Source: Elusimicrobiota bacterium (GTDB lineage: Bacteria > Elusimicrobiota > Elusimicrobia > UBA1565 > UBA9628). From it: DNA of 50,774 nucleotides. Of the stretch, positions 1-8,384 are shown piece after piece. Positions within the stretch are counted from its first letter, which is position 1, and the number at the start of each line of letters is the position of its first letter. Under the pieces are notes generated by a model. The model made no database searches. It was given only the letters and a program-made list of their open reading frames with translations, and was not told the origin of the DNA. The stretch lies in contig JAPLKL010000023.1 of the NCBI GenBank assembly GCA_026388095.1, forward strand, positions 1-50,774, read 5' to 3'. A program made the position numbers and the translations under genes.

Positions 1-215
1 TCCGGACACAGTTGCTCCGGAATCTTAAGATTCCTCGACCAGACCTGCCCCGGACAGCATCGCACAGAGAACCCTGTCGGGCCCAGGATCGTCGCAGGTC
101 GGTTCCGCTCCGAGAGACTTAGAGAACGTCCGGGCAAGCTTCTTTGACTTTCCCCGGACAGCTCTGGCCCGGACACAGTCCTTTCCGCAGGAGGGTTTAT
201 CAGCAGCCTGCTAGC
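1..215. repeat. Intergenic repeat modules downstream of the ChaN-like gene
   Basis: No gene is seen before 211. The stretch is rich in copies of a GTCCGG/CCGGAC core (near 2, 50, 130, 153 and 171). Read on the minus strand after the ChaN-like stop, it shows CTAGCAGGCTGCTGATAAA (215 to 197) and then GGAAAGGACTGTGTCCGG. The same two modules, in the same order, recur at 37699-37904 next to hypE. This looks like a dispersed non-coding element that supplies 3' ends of genes. Whether it is a miniature transposon or a terminator family cannot be decided here. Confidence 0.55.
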
Positions 216-1146
216 GGCTCGCGGCGTGGGGGACGAACCAGACGAAGTCCGCCATGCCCGAGAGGCCCTCGGGCAAGGAGGCCGGGCACTCCGAGCTCCC
301 TTCGGTGTAGAAGGTCGTTTGGAGAGCGCCGGGTGCCCGCCGGCCGATGCCGAAGGGGATGCCGGCCCCGTACATGACATGGCCGTTGCCCGCCACCACC
401 AGCAAGGCTGAACCGGAGTCCGCGTTGAGGTAGGCCGAGGCGTTGGCGGCCATGACCTCGTTCCAGATCATCATGGCCTGCAGATAGTGCTCCCAGGTCA
501 CTCCCGGCATAGCCAGGAGGCGGAACTCTTTTGCCGCCGCCCCATGGCCGCCGAAAGCCGCCTTGAGGAACTCCATATAGCGCGGGTCCTGGGAAAGGGC
601 CATGTCCTTGGGCAGCAGCGCCCTTTCCTCCGGCGTGAGCCCTTCGAGGCCGACGCGCGCCGTCTTGGTGACGAGGCCTCGCGGCGCGTTCAAAGCCAGG
701 GCCTTGAGGCGGTGTTCCCGGATGAGATCGAAGAGCGGCTTGTAGAGCGCGAAGGGGAAGCCCCATTCCTTCTGCCAGTCCGCCTTGGCCAGGAACTCGG
801 CCTCCGAGAGCCGGCCCGCGGCGTAATCGTCGAGCACGCCCTGGAGGGACTCGTTGAGCATCTCGAAGCCGACCGCCACCTTGTCCCCATGGGACGCGGC
901 CAGGGCCTTGAGCACCTCGAGCTGGGCCAGATGGTCGTTGGCCTGGTCGTGCGTCTCGCCGACCGAGACCGCGCGGCTGCGCGCGATGGCCTCGGCCACG
1001 GCCTGGGGCGGGGCCGGCTGGCCGGTCGCGCCGGCCAGGACGCAGGCCCCCGGCCCGGAGGAGGGGGCGGCCGGCCCGGCAGGTCCGCGCTTACCGGCCG
1101 GGGCCAGCAGGAGCGCGGCGGCCAACACGGCGGAGGGGAGGTCCAT
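211..1146 (-). CDS. ChaN/Tiki-like haem-binding uptake family protein, secreted
   Basis: A 311-residue protein with a hydrophobic N-terminus (signal-like, residues about 3-17) and a Pro/Gly/Ala-rich linker. A ChaN-like domain (PF04187, Tiki superfamily) follows. The diagnostic start is VSVGETHDQANDH near residue 61, with the usual GET/H pattern, then VGFEML and a C-terminal VAGNGHVMYG stretch. Members bind haem or act as metal-dependent proteases at the cell envelope. The ATG overlaps the TGA of the upstream M3 peptidase gene by one base (TGATG), so the two are translationally coupled. The stop codon lies in a repeated CTAGCAGG module. Family placement is by motif; substrate is unknown. Confidence 0.72.
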   Translation of the reverse strand: MDLPSAVLAAALLLAPAGKRGPAGPAAPSSGPGACVLAGATGQPAPPQAVAEAIARSRAVSVGETHDQANDHLAQLEVLKALAASHGDKVAVGFEMLNESLQGVLDDYAAGRLSEAEFLAKADWQKEWGFPFALYKPLFDLIREHRLKALALNAPRGLVTKTARVGLEGLTPEERALLPKDMALSQDPRYMEFLKAAFGGHGAAAKEFRLLAMPGVTWEHYLQAMMIWNEVMAANASAYLNADSGSALLVVAGNGHVMYGAGIPFGIGRRAPGALQTTFYTEGSSECPASLPEGLSGMADFVWFVPHAASR

Positions 1147-3185
1147 CAGCTCTTCTTGGCCGGGGGGCTCGCGATGCCGATGTTCTTCAGGAAGGCCTCA
1201 TCGTTGGGCTCGCGGCCCAGGAATGCGCGCAAGGAGACCGCCTCCTCTCGCGAGCCGCCTTTCTCCAGGACCTCCCGGCGGTACTCCCGGCCGACCTTCT
1301 CGCTGAGCAGGCCTTCCTTGACGAAGCGCGAGAAGCCGTCGAGGGCGTAGACCTCGCTCCAGAGGTAGCCGTAATAGCCCGCGTCGTAGCCCATGAGGTG
1401 CGTGAAGCTCGCCTCGGGAGTGGTCTGCGCGCTCATGGGGATCAGGGAGACCTCCTTCATGAGCTTGCCGTAGAGGGCCGTGGTGTCCGGGAGCTCGGCA
1501 GCGGTATGCAAGGTCATGTCATAGGTGGCGAAGAAGTTCTGGCGCAGGTAGACCAGGCCGGAGTCCGCGTTCTTGGCGGCCAGGAGCTTGGCGATGAGCG
1601 CCTTGGGCAGCTTCTTGCTCCGGTCCTGGTAGAAGCCGGAGACGCGGTTGAGGACCTCTTCCTTCCACACCCAGTTCTGGAACATCTGGGAGGGGGACTC
1701 GACGAAGTCGCGGGCCACGGAGCTGCCGGAGAAGCGCTGGTACTTGGCTCGCGTGAGGGTCTGGTGCATGATGTGGCCGAACTCGTGGAACAGGGTCTCC
1801 ACCTCGGAGTGCGGGATGGTCGAAGGCTTCTCCGCGGTGGGCTTGTCGAAGTTGGCCACGATGGCGCTGACGGGCTTCTCATAGGAGCCGTCCGGCAGCT
1901 CACGGCCCTGCAGCAAGGTGAAAGCGGCCGCGTGCTTGTACTTGCCCTCGCGCGGGTAGAGGTCCATGTAGAACTGCGCGAGCTTGACCCCGGTGCGGGA
2001 ATCCGAGATCTCGAACTGCTTGACGTCAGGATGCCAGGCCCGGGCCGGCGCGACCTCGGAGAAGGTCAGGCCCAGGACCTCCTGGTAGATCTGCAGCATC
2101 TGCTCGACAACCAGGTCCGTGGGGAAGTAGGCCTTGATCTGCTCCTTGTCCACCTGGTAGCGCTTCTTCATGAGCTGGTTGTGGTAGTAGCGCCAGTCCC
2201 AGGCGTGCAGGACGCCGTCCGACTTGGCTCCCTCCACCTGCTTCTTGAGCGCCAGCAGGGCCTGCAGCTCCGGGCGGCCCTTGCGGTAGAGCTTCTCGCG
2301 CAGGCCGGAGAGGAAGTTCAGGACTGTGTCTGGATCGCCGGCCATGCGCTCTTCGAGCACGTATTCGGCGTGGTTCTTGTACCCCAGGAACTTGGCCGCG
2401 CTGTCGCGCAGCTTCAGGATCTCGGCCAGGCGCTTCTTGTTGGCCTCGCCGCCGCGGCTGTCGAATTTGGTCTCCAGGATGCGGCGCGCCTGCGGGTCCT
2501 GGGCGTTCTCCATGAAGGGGAAATAGTCAGGGTAGTCCAAAGAGACCTTGTACTTGCCGCCCTCCTTGGGCAGGCGCTTGAGCATGTCGGCGGGCAGCCC
2601 GGCTACCTGAGCCTCGGTGAAGAGCGCGGTGTCCTTGGTCTCGGAGACCTCCTTGGTGAAGTCATTGGAAAGCTCCACGATCTTCTGGCGCATGGCCTTG
2701 AGCGTCTCCCGGTCGGCCGGCGGCAGGCCCAGGCCGCTGCGCTTGAAGTCGAGCAAGGTCTTCTCCGCGAGGCGCGTTTCCTCGGGAGGCAGGAGCTCGC
2801 CGCGGTCCGCGGCGGCCTGCAAGGGCTTGAAGAGGTCCTCGCGGCTGAAGACGTCAACGAGATACTTGGAGATGTCCGTGTCGCAGGCCAGGCCCGCGTC
2901 GCGCACGGCCTTGTCCACGGCCACCTGGCCCAGGAACATGGGCGCCGCGGTCTCGTCCTGGAGGTCGGCCAGGACGTCCGAGAAAGTGACGAAGGTGTTG
3001 GCGAAGGCGGGCCGGGCTACGGTCGCCAGCGCCTTGAGGCGGTCTTCGGCGCGCGCCTTGGCCTGCCGGCAGGCCTTGCCGACCTGGTCGGCCGTGAGAC
3101 CGAAATCCAGCGGGCTGGGGGCCGCGGCGGCGTGGAGGCTTGGGGCGCGGAGGATGAGGGCGGCTATGATGACGCAAGTGCGCAT
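1146..3185 (-). CDS. M3 family zinc metallopeptidase (oligopeptidase)
   Basis: A 679-residue secreted peptidase of the thimet oligopeptidase/Dcp family. A signal peptide is visible (MRTCVIIAALILRAPSLHAA). The zinc motif HEFGHIMHQ lies near residue 467, followed by the family's GY.AGYYGYLWSEVYA region. Members hydrolyse short peptides; the signal peptide suggests a periplasmic site. I chose the ATG at 3185 because it starts the signal peptide and has AGGAG seven bases upstream on the minus strand; the reading frame is open further upstream, but that part is low-complexity. It sits 10 bases after a small Cys-rich ORF and overlaps the ChaN-like gene, giving a three-gene operon. Confidence 0.9.
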   Translation of the reverse strand: MRTCVIIAALILRAPSLHAAAAPSPLDFGLTADQVGKACRQAKARAEDRLKALATVARPAFANTFVTFSDVLADLQDETAAPMFLGQVAVDKAVRDAGLACDTDISKYLVDVFSREDLFKPLQAAADRGELLPPEETRLAEKTLLDFKRSGLGLPPADRETLKAMRQKIVELSNDFTKEVSETKDTALFTEAQVAGLPADMLKRLPKEGGKYKVSLDYPDYFPFMENAQDPQARRILETKFDSRGGEANKKRLAEILKLRDSAAKFLGYKNHAEYVLEERMAGDPDTVLNFLSGLREKLYRKGRPELQALLALKKQVEGAKSDGVLHAWDWRYYHNQLMKKRYQVDKEQIKAYFPTDLVVEQMLQIYQEVLGLTFSEVAPARAWHPDVKQFEISDSRTGVKLAQFYMDLYPREGKYKHAAAFTLLQGRELPDGSYEKPVSAIVANFDKPTAEKPSTIPHSEVETLFHEFGHIMHQTLTRAKYQRFSGSSVARDFVESPSQMFQNWVWKEEVLNRVSGFYQDRSKKLPKALIAKLLAAKNADSGLVYLRQNFFATYDMTLHTAAELPDTTALYGKLMKEVSLIPMSAQTTPEASFTHLMGYDAGYYGYLWSEVYALDGFSRFVKEGLLSEKVGREYRREVLEKGGSREEAVSLRAFLGREPNDEAFLKNIGIASPPAKKS

Positions 3186-3195
3186 GGGATGTCTC

Positions 3196-3360
3196 CTAGG
3201 TCTTGGTCTTGCCGTAGAACTCGTTCCAGGCCTTCCGGCACGGGCACCAGGTGCCGTGCCAGTTGATGAGGCGGCCGAGGGGCCGGTCCGGATGCTCGCG
3301 CGCCCAGCGGCAGGCGGGGCAGTTCTCGCAGTGGTCGGCCAAGAGCCGCTTGAGGTCCAT
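3196..3360 (-). CDS. Cys-rich 54-residue microprotein
   Basis: A short ORF between the TlpA-like gene and the M3 peptidase. It begins MDLKRLLADHCENCPAC and contains two Cys clusters, CENCPAC (residues 11-17) and WCPC (38-41), which looks like a small zinc- or iron-binding fold. It ends in KTKT, 10 bases before the peptidase ATG. There is no strong Shine-Dalgarno sequence, so the start is uncertain. It is too well endowed with Cys, Trp and charged residues to be a random GC-rich frame, but I do not recognise the family. It probably forms the head of the peptidase-ChaN operon. Confidence 0.55.
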   Translation of the reverse strand: MDLKRLLADHCENCPACRWAREHPDRPLGRLINWHGTWCPCRKAWNEFYGKTKT

Positions 3361-3408
3361 GGCGGGCAGATTCTGCCATTAATGGAGGATACGCGCAACC
3401 GGGTTTGA

Positions 3409-3414
3409 TATGAT
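3409..3414 (+). promoter_or_regulatory. -10 box TATGAT, leaderless start of the TlpA-like gene
   Basis: TATGAT ends six bases before the ATG at 3421, and no ribosome binding site intervenes. The transcript would begin at or next to the A of the start codon. No good -35 box is seen. Confidence 0.55.
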
Positions 3415-3420
3415 GGATAT

Positions 3421-3927
3421 ATGAGGCAGGCTCTCCGGGCTTTTCTGGCCGCTGCGCTGGCAGGGCTCGTGCTGACTTGCGCCTGCGCCAGGCCCGCAGC
3501 CGAGAAGCCCCAGCCCGCGCCCGCGGTCAAGCTCAGGCTGCTGCAGGCGCCGCTGGCCGAGTTGGACGGCTGGAGCGGCCTGCGGGGCAAGCTCGTGGTC
3601 GTGGAGTTCTGGGCCACCTGGTGCGACTCTTGCGTGGAGGAGCAGCCCCATCTCAACGCGCTGGCCGAGAAGTTTCAGGGCCGCCCCGTGCAGTTCCTGT
3701 CCGTGACCGCGGATTCCGAGAGCGAGGTACGGAAATTCCTCAAGACGCACCGTCTGGCGGGCTGGATCGGGCTGGACCTGGACGGCGCCGCTTCAGAGGC
3801 TTTCGGCGTGCACGGCCTGCCCCACACCGTGATCCTCAACGCCCAAGGCGAAGTCCTGGGCGAGACCTACCCTGAGCTGCTCACCGCGGAGCGGCTGGAA
3901 GCCATGCTCGCGGGCGCCAAGTCCTGA
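3421..3927 (+). CDS. TlpA/ResA-like thioredoxin-fold lipoprotein
   Basis: A 168-residue protein with a lipoprotein-type N-terminus (AGLVLTCACA, likely lipidated Cys near 20-22) and one thioredoxin fold. The redox site is FWATWCDSC (about residues 62-70), a variant of the common WCPPC. The cis-Pro loop is GLPHTVILN. Proteins of this family reduce or isomerise disulfides, or mature cytochrome c, outside the inner membrane. The gene stands alone, with OPT converging from the other side and one base between the stops. It appears leaderless. The CDSC active site should change redox potential relative to CPPC, but the partner is unknown. Confidence 0.85.
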   Translation: MRQALRAFLAAALAGLVLTCACARPAAEKPQPAPAVKLRLLQAPLAELDGWSGLRGKLVVVEFWATWCDSCVEEQPHLNALAEKFQGRPVQFLSVTADSESEVRKFLKTHRLAGWIGLDLDGAASEAFGVHGLPHTVILNAQGEVLGETYPELLTAERLEAMLAGAKS

Positions 3928-3928
3928 A

Positions 3929-5854
3929 TCAGCCGTGCAGTATCCCGGTGGCGAAGAGCAGGGCTATGGCCACGCCCAGCAGGGACTCTCCCGCGATGAA
4001 CCCCGAGGCCACGGTGACCACGTACTTGTCCGCGAGCGCCGGCTTCTTCACCTCGAGGACCGTGGTGATGGCCGCTCCGATGAACATGGAGAGGACGTTG
4101 TAGAACGGGATCACGAAGGCCAAGCCCAGGCCCATGGCCGAGGGGATGAACTTGTGGTATTTCGGGAAGAGCCGCTCCAAGGTCGGTATCAGGATGCCCA
4201 GCAAAGCGCCGATGAGCAGGCCCCAGCGGGCCGTCGGGTGCAGGGCCTCGAAGCCGTTGGCCAGCAGGCGCGCCACCGCGGCCCAGATCTGGGCTGAGGG
4301 CGCGGGCCACTTGTCCGAGCCCAGCACCTCAGCGGTGGGCACCAGCACGTAGAAGGCCGGGACCACCACCACCAGCCCCGCGAAGACCCCGATGAGCTGG
4401 GAGAGGAACTGCTTGCGCGGGTTGGCGCCCAGGATGTAGCCGGTCTTGAGGCTGGTCAGCAGGTCCGCCGAGGCGCCGGCCGCGCCGGCCGTGACGCTGG
4501 CGGTCATGAGGTTGGTGGTGATGTTCGAAGGGGCGAGCACGCCGAACATGAGCTGGGTGATCTTGCCCATGGCTCCGATGGGCGTGGTGTCCGTCTCGCC
4601 CGTGGCGCGGCAGGCCACGATGGAGAGGAAGAAGGTCATGGCCACGGCCACGAATCCCATCCACCAGCTCGTGCCGAAGGAGAAGTTGAGCACCGCCATG
4701 CAGCCCAGGCCGGAGACCGCGAGCCCGGTGAGGAACCACGACGAGGGGACCTCGATGCCCGCCAGCTGGTCGACGGCCTTGGTCGCCTTGGGGAAGAAGA
4801 TGTCGGTGATGCCGGAGAGGGCCCGCAGGACGGTGCGCCACTGCAGGGCGAACATGAACAGGCCTGAAGTGGCCATGAGCGAGGCGCCGGTCCAGGTGCT
4901 CCAGCGCACGATCTCCCGGTAGCCCAGCTTCGGATCGATGGCGCCGATCGCCGCCATCTTCGGAGCCAGCACCCCGTAGTTGATGATCCCGCCCAGGAGC
5001 ATGGACCAGCCCACCTTCCAGCCGATGATGGCGCCGGCCGCGATCATGATGGTGGAAGGCTCGAACGAGAGGGTGAGCTTGCTCATCGGGTAGCCGCCGA
5101 TCGGCCAGGGCAGGTTCCACATGCCCGGGATGATGAAGGGGAAGGGCTTGCCCGAGTCGCGGCACCAGGCCACGATGGCGCCAAGGAACCCCGCGATGCC
5201 CAAGGACTTGGCTTTGTCCGTGGCATCGCGGCCCTTGGTGTGCAGGCTCTTCAAGACCTCGGCCGCGGCGATGCCGCTGGGGAACTTGAGCTGCTCGACG
5301 TTGATCATCTGCCGCTTCATGGGGATGGACATGAAGCAGCCCAGGCCCGATAGGAAGATGGTCCAGCAGGTCAGCGGGATCCAGCCGATGTGGTGGCCGG
5401 TCACGATGAGGTAGGCCGCGATGGCCGAGGTCATGGTCCCGCCCGTGGAGTAGCCGGCGGATGAGGCCGCGGTCTGCATGCAGGTGTTCTCCAGGATGGT
5501 GAACTCGGTCATCTTCGGCATGACGGCCTGCAGGATCTGGCAGATGGCGTAGGAGAGGATGCAGGCCGTGATGGCCACGCCCAGGCCCCAGCCGGTCTTG
5601 AGGCCCACGTAGAGGTTGGACAGGGACATGAAGGCGCCCAGCAGGGCGCCCATGAGCATGGCCCGCCAGGTGAGTTGCGGCATGTCGCCGCGATAGACGT
5701 GCTTGAGCCAGTGCGCTTCGATCTGCTCCGGGGTGCGCTTGCTCTTGGTCTCGGGGCCCTCCTGATCCGGCAGCTCCGTGAACTCCTCGCCCATGGTCTC
5801 CACATGGGGGACGTGGTCTTCGTGTCCCGGGTGGGCAGGATTCTGATTGGTCAT
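3929..5854 (-). CDS. OPT family oligopeptide/metal-chelate transporter
   Basis: A 641-residue polytopic membrane protein of the oligopeptide transporter superfamily. It has a hydrophilic acidic N-terminal tail of about 85 residues, then many membrane segments including SLSNLYVGLKTGWGLGVAI and ENTCMQTAASSAGYSTGG, which are hallmark OPT sequences. Bacterial members import small peptides or metal chelates by proton coupling. The start at 5854 has AGGAG five bases upstream; the longer frame upstream lacks such a site. Length matches bacterial members (600-700). Substrate cannot be told from sequence. Confidence 0.9.
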   Translation of the reverse strand: MTNQNPAHPGHEDHVPHVETMGEEFTELPDQEGPETKSKRTPEQIEAHWLKHVYRGDMPQLTWRAMLMGALLGAFMSLSNLYVGLKTGWGLGVAITACILSYAICQILQAVMPKMTEFTILENTCMQTAASSAGYSTGGTMTSAIAAYLIVTGHHIGWIPLTCWTIFLSGLGCFMSIPMKRQMINVEQLKFPSGIAAAEVLKSLHTKGRDATDKAKSLGIAGFLGAIVAWCRDSGKPFPFIIPGMWNLPWPIGGYPMSKLTLSFEPSTIMIAAGAIIGWKVGWSMLLGGIINYGVLAPKMAAIGAIDPKLGYREIVRWSTWTGASLMATSGLFMFALQWRTVLRALSGITDIFFPKATKAVDQLAGIEVPSSWFLTGLAVSGLGCMAVLNFSFGTSWWMGFVAVAMTFFLSIVACRATGETDTTPIGAMGKITQLMFGVLAPSNITTNLMTASVTAGAAGASADLLTSLKTGYILGANPRKQFLSQLIGVFAGLVVVVPAFYVLVPTAEVLGSDKWPAPSAQIWAAVARLLANGFEALHPTARWGLLIGALLGILIPTLERLFPKYHKFIPSAMGLGLAFVIPFYNVLSMFIGAAITTVLEVKKPALADKYVVTVASGFIAGESLLGVAIALLFATGILHG

Positions 5855-5943
5855 GGGGTCTCCTAGGAGCGGCGCCGAAGCCCCAAGATTATAAACGATT
5901 TTAACTGGAATTGATCTGGGCAAAATAATGCCGGCTAGGTCCC

Positions 5944-5972
5944 TTGACACACTGAGCCCGTCTCTTTACACT
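5944..5972 (+). promoter_or_regulatory. Consensus promoter TTGACA-17-TACACT
   Basis: A -35 box TTGACA (5944-5949), a 17-base spacer and a -10 box TACACT (5967-5972). The ATG that opens the signal peptide is at 5980, seven bases after the -10 box, so transcription should start at the start codon. This is the clearest leaderless promoter in the window. Confidence 0.8.
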
Positions 5973-5979
5973 TTTGGAT

Positions 5980-7014
5980 ATGCTCCGGTCCGCGTTGCTG
6001 GTCCTGAGTGTCTGCTCGGCCGTGCCGCTTTGGGCCGCCGGCCCGGAGACCGAGCGGGCCTTGGTCGAGCAGGGCTTCGGCGTGGCGCCGGCCTTGCCGC
6101 CGCTCCACATCCAGTCCGCGCCGCCCCCTCATACCAGGCTGCCGCAGATCCGCTCCGCCCTCGATTTCAGCGGCGTCCAATGGCCGGCCGAGCTGACCGA
6201 GGCGGACCGCATCGCCTTCGAAGTGGCGCTCAACATCTCGGGCAGCTTCGAGGGGGATGACGGCTGGGTCAACCTCACCAACGATTTCGACGGCCAAGGC
6301 CTGAGCCTCGGCCTGCTCAACCAGTGCCTGGGCCAAGGCTCTCTGCAGCCTCTGCTCATCGCGATGCGCGACCGGCATATGGACCAGATGAGCGTCGTCT
6401 TAAGCACCGCGCACCTCGCGAGCCTCTCAGGCATGCTGAGCCAATGGCAGAGCTCGATGACCGTCCAGTCGGCTTCCGAGCCGCGGCTGTCCTGGCTCGA
6501 CGAGACCGCCGGCCCGTTCCAGGCGCAGGGCTTCGACCCCGACCAGGCCAGCGTGGCCTGGGCCAGGGCGAACCTCTACACCGACGGCGGCAAGAGCTTC
6601 GACCCGGTCTGGAAGCAGGAGCTCACGGCCCTGGCGAACAATCCGGAATATGTCACTCTGCAGATCAATGCGGCGTTGGGCTATCATGCCAAGGCCGCGG
6701 CCTATGAGTCCCAGGTGGGCGTGCGCCAGCTGCGGGCCTACCTGATGCTCTTCGACGTCGTGGTCCAGAACGGGGGCCTCTATCCTGACGACCTCGCCGA
6801 CTACGCGGCCTATGTGAAGGCGAACCCGCACGCCACGAGCACGCAGAAGCTCCAGAAGCTGCTGGCGCTGCGCCTGCGCCACGTCCGGGCCAAGTACGTC
6901 GCGGACGTGCGTTCCCGCAAGGGCGCCATCATCACCGGCACCGGCGTCGTGCATGGCGTCAAGCGCGACCTGCCGGCCGAGTATGTCTACGATCCGCTCT
7001 GGGTCTACCGATGA
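5980..7014 (+). CDS. Secreted lysozyme-like (GH46/muramidase-like) protein
   Basis: A 344-residue protein with a signal peptide (MLRSALLVLSVCSAVPLWAA). Near residue 90 it has ISGSFEGDDGWVNLTNDFDG followed by QGLSLGLLNQCLGQGSLQPLL. That pattern (catalytic Glu in a SFE context, then FDGQGxSxGxLQ) is seen in lysozyme-superfamily proteins related to GH46 chitosanases and phage-type muramidases. The likely substrate is a beta-1,4 amino-sugar polymer such as peptidoglycan in the periplasm or outside the cell; this is inference from the motif. The start at 5980 is the only one giving a signal peptide, and the strong promoter ends seven bases upstream. It overlaps the next gene by four bases. Confidence 0.7.
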   Translation: MLRSALLVLSVCSAVPLWAAGPETERALVEQGFGVAPALPPLHIQSAPPPHTRLPQIRSALDFSGVQWPAELTEADRIAFEVALNISGSFEGDDGWVNLTNDFDGQGLSLGLLNQCLGQGSLQPLLIAMRDRHMDQMSVVLSTAHLASLSGMLSQWQSSMTVQSASEPRLSWLDETAGPFQAQGFDPDQASVAWARANLYTDGGKSFDPVWKQELTALANNPEYVTLQINAALGYHAKAAAYESQVGVRQLRAYLMLFDVVVQNGGLYPDDLADYAAYVKANPHATSTQKLQKLLALRLRHVRAKYVADVRSRKGAIITGTGVVHGVKRDLPAEYVYDPLWVYR

Positions 7015-7274
7015 CCGCCGCTTTCCTGCCGAGGCCTTTGCGCTCCCTGCTGAGCAAAGTCCAGGACTGCCTCGGGCTGAGCCCCTGGGCGGTCCGCCCG
7101 GGCGGCACGGGCAGCTTGCGCATCCCGCCGGCCGAGGAGACCAGGGCCAGCGTGGCGCGGTTCCGGGAATCCGCGGAACGATATTTCCTGCTGGATTTCG
7201 CGCGGGACCGTTTCGTCCAGAGCCGCTTCCTGCTCGCGGCCGCCCGTCTGCGCAAGCGCCGCCGGCGGAAGTGA
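7011..7274 (+). CDS. Small basic hypothetical protein
   Basis: An 87-residue protein whose ATG overlaps the stop of the lysozyme-like gene (ATGA), which argues for co-translation. It has no signal peptide or membrane segment. The C-terminus is strongly basic (RLRKRRRRK) and the middle has FRESAERYFLLDFARDRFVQSRFLL, probably amphipathic helices. No family recognised. It may be an accessory or immunity-type partner of the upstream hydrolase, but nothing beyond the coupling supports that. Confidence 0.5.
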   Translation: MTAAFLPRPLRSLLSKVQDCLGLSPWAVRPGGTGSLRIPPAEETRASVARFRESAERYFLLDFARDRFVQSRFLLAAARLRKRRRRK

Positions 7275-7294
7275 TCGTCCCGGCAGTCCTGAAA

Positions 7295-7310
7295 AGGCCT
7301 GCGCAGGCCT
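7295..7310. promoter_or_regulatory. 16-bp perfect palindrome upstream of the ferredoxin gene
   Basis: AGGCCTGC followed by GCAGGCCT. It lies where the -35 region of the ferredoxin promoter (-10 TATAAT at 7322-7327) should be, so it could be an operator or simply a terminator stem of the upstream gene. Confidence 0.35.
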
Positions 7311-7321
7311 CCGCGGATTGG

Positions 7322-7327
7322 TATAAT
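7322..7327 (+). promoter_or_regulatory. -10 box TATAAT of the ferredoxin gene
   Basis: A perfect TATAAT. The predicted transcript start leaves a leader of about 30 bases that carries GGAGGA (7352-7357) seven bases before the ferredoxin ATG. An in-frame ATG at 7332 is too close to the -10 box to be in the mRNA. Confidence 0.6.
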
Positions 7328-7364
7328 AGGTATGGCGTTCAAGAGCGGACTCCGGAGGAATGCA

Positions 7365-7538
7365 ATGGCTTACAAGATCAGCGAGAAGTGCAACGCGTGC
7401 GGGACCTGCTTTGAGACCTGCCCGTCCGAGGCCATCGTCAAGGCCGAGCCCCAGTACAAGATCGATGCGGAGAAGTGCATCGACTGCGCGGCCTGCGAAT
7501 CGGCCTGCCCCGAAGGCGCCATCTCCGCCGGCTCCTAA
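7365..7538 (+). CDS. 2[4Fe-4S] ferredoxin
   Basis: A 57-residue bacterial-type (clostridial) ferredoxin. It carries two cluster-binding motifs, CNACGTCFETCP and CIDCAACESACP, each CxxCxxCxxxCP, and is the usual length for the family. It would be a low-potential soluble electron carrier in the cytoplasm. The start was chosen for GGAGGA seven bases upstream and the canonical MAYKIS beginning. Possible clients in the window are the radical SAM enzymes and, if present elsewhere, a hydrogenase; neither link is proven. Confidence 0.93.
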   Translation: MAYKISEKCNACGTCFETCPSEAIVKAEPQYKIDAEKCIDCAACESACPEGAISAGS

Positions 7539-7542
7539 GAGC

Positions 7543-8262
7543 CTACCTGCGCCCGTCGTAGAGCGGTTTGCACGCTGCGGTGTCCCTCAGACTGCGTCTG
7601 GGGGACTTCGCTATTTTCAGGAGCAGGGCCAGGAATTCCCAGGGGCTGTACAGATAGAACTTCCGGCCTGAGCTGACGTGCGGGGCTCCGGTGAGGATGA
7701 TGAAGCCCAGGCCCCGGGGCTTGCCCCAGCGCTTGAGGTCTCGGCTTAGGCCCACTTCCTCGCCCGCGGCCAGGTCGGGAGGAAAGCCCCCGACGTCCCG
7801 GAAGGCATCGGCGCGGCAGAAGACGAAGGAGCCGGCGGCCCACTTAAGGCTCCGGGACAGCAAGGTCCAGAGCCGGACCGCCAGGACGCCCCACCAGGGC
7901 TTGCGGTCGAAGTCGATGACCGAGCCGCCGCCCACCCAGCGCCCGCCCGCCGCGGCCGCGAGCATCGCGCGCAGGGTCGCGGCCGACAGCAGCGAGTCCG
8001 CGTCGATGAAGAGCAGCCACTCGCCCGAGGCCGCGGCCGCGCCCGCGTTGCGCGAGCGCGAGATGCGGTTGGCCGGCTCGAAGACGACCGTGGCCCCGGC
8101 CTCTTTGGCGATGCGGGCCGTGGCGTCGGTGGAGTTGTTGTCGCAGACCACCACCTCGTAGTCGGCGAGGCCGCAGGCCGCGGCCGCTTCGCGCGCGCTG
8201 CGCAGGCAGCCGGCCAGCAGTTTCTCCTCGTTGAAGGCGGGAATGACGATGGAGAGCTTCAT
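7543..8262 (-). CDS. Family 2 glycosyltransferase
   Basis: A 239-residue GT-A fold enzyme. It begins MKLSIVIPAFNEEKLLAGCL, has VVCDNNSTDATA (nucleotide-sugar contact), a DxD-type motif LFIDADSLL and an RSRNAGAAAASGEW stretch, all typical of GT2. It would transfer a sugar from a nucleotide donor to a lipid or protein acceptor, probably at the cytoplasmic face of the membrane. No membrane helix is obvious. The ATG at 8262 fits the family start; TATCAT lies 11 bases before it, so its leader would be very short. It converges on the ferredoxin gene with only four bases between them. Confidence 0.85.
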   Translation of the reverse strand: MKLSIVIPAFNEEKLLAGCLRSAREAAAACGLADYEVVVCDNNSTDATARIAKEAGATVVFEPANRISRSRNAGAAAASGEWLLFIDADSLLSAATLRAMLAAAAGGRWVGGGSVIDFDRKPWWGVLAVRLWTLLSRSLKWAAGSFVFCRADAFRDVGGFPPDLAAGEEVGLSRDLKRWGKPRGLGFIILTGAPHVSSGRKFYLYSPWEFLALLLKIAKSPRRSLRDTAACKPLYDGRR

Positions 8263-8311
8263 GGGCGGGCCGCATGATATCAAATCCGGCCGCATTGTGG
8301 CCGTTAAGCGA

Positions 8312-8363
8312 ACTCCGCACCGCAGGTGCGGAGTCCAGCGGCCCCCCTCGGAGGGGGGCCGCT
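8312..8363. repeat. Paired GC-hairpin element
   Basis: Two adjacent inverted repeats: ACTCCGCAC / GTGCGGAGT (8312-8334) and AGCGGCCCCCCTC / GAGGGGGGCCGCT (8337-8363). They lie between the SRAP gene end and the GT2 start, so they may terminate SRAP transcription. A related pair is at 9121-9170 and others are near 31811, 37729 and 46040. Confidence 0.6.
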
Positions 8364-8384
8364 GTTCCGTCGGGGTGGCAGAGG

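Noticed and set aside
1398-3266. Long plus-strand ORF of 622 codons
   Set aside because: It is antisense to the M3 peptidase, whose motifs are unmistakable. It arises from GC-rich codon bias and has no recognisable domain.
7332-7364. N-terminal extension of the ferredoxin from ATG 7332
   Set aside because: The ATG lies four bases after the -10 box and is probably not transcribed. The start at 7365 has GGAGGA and matches the family.
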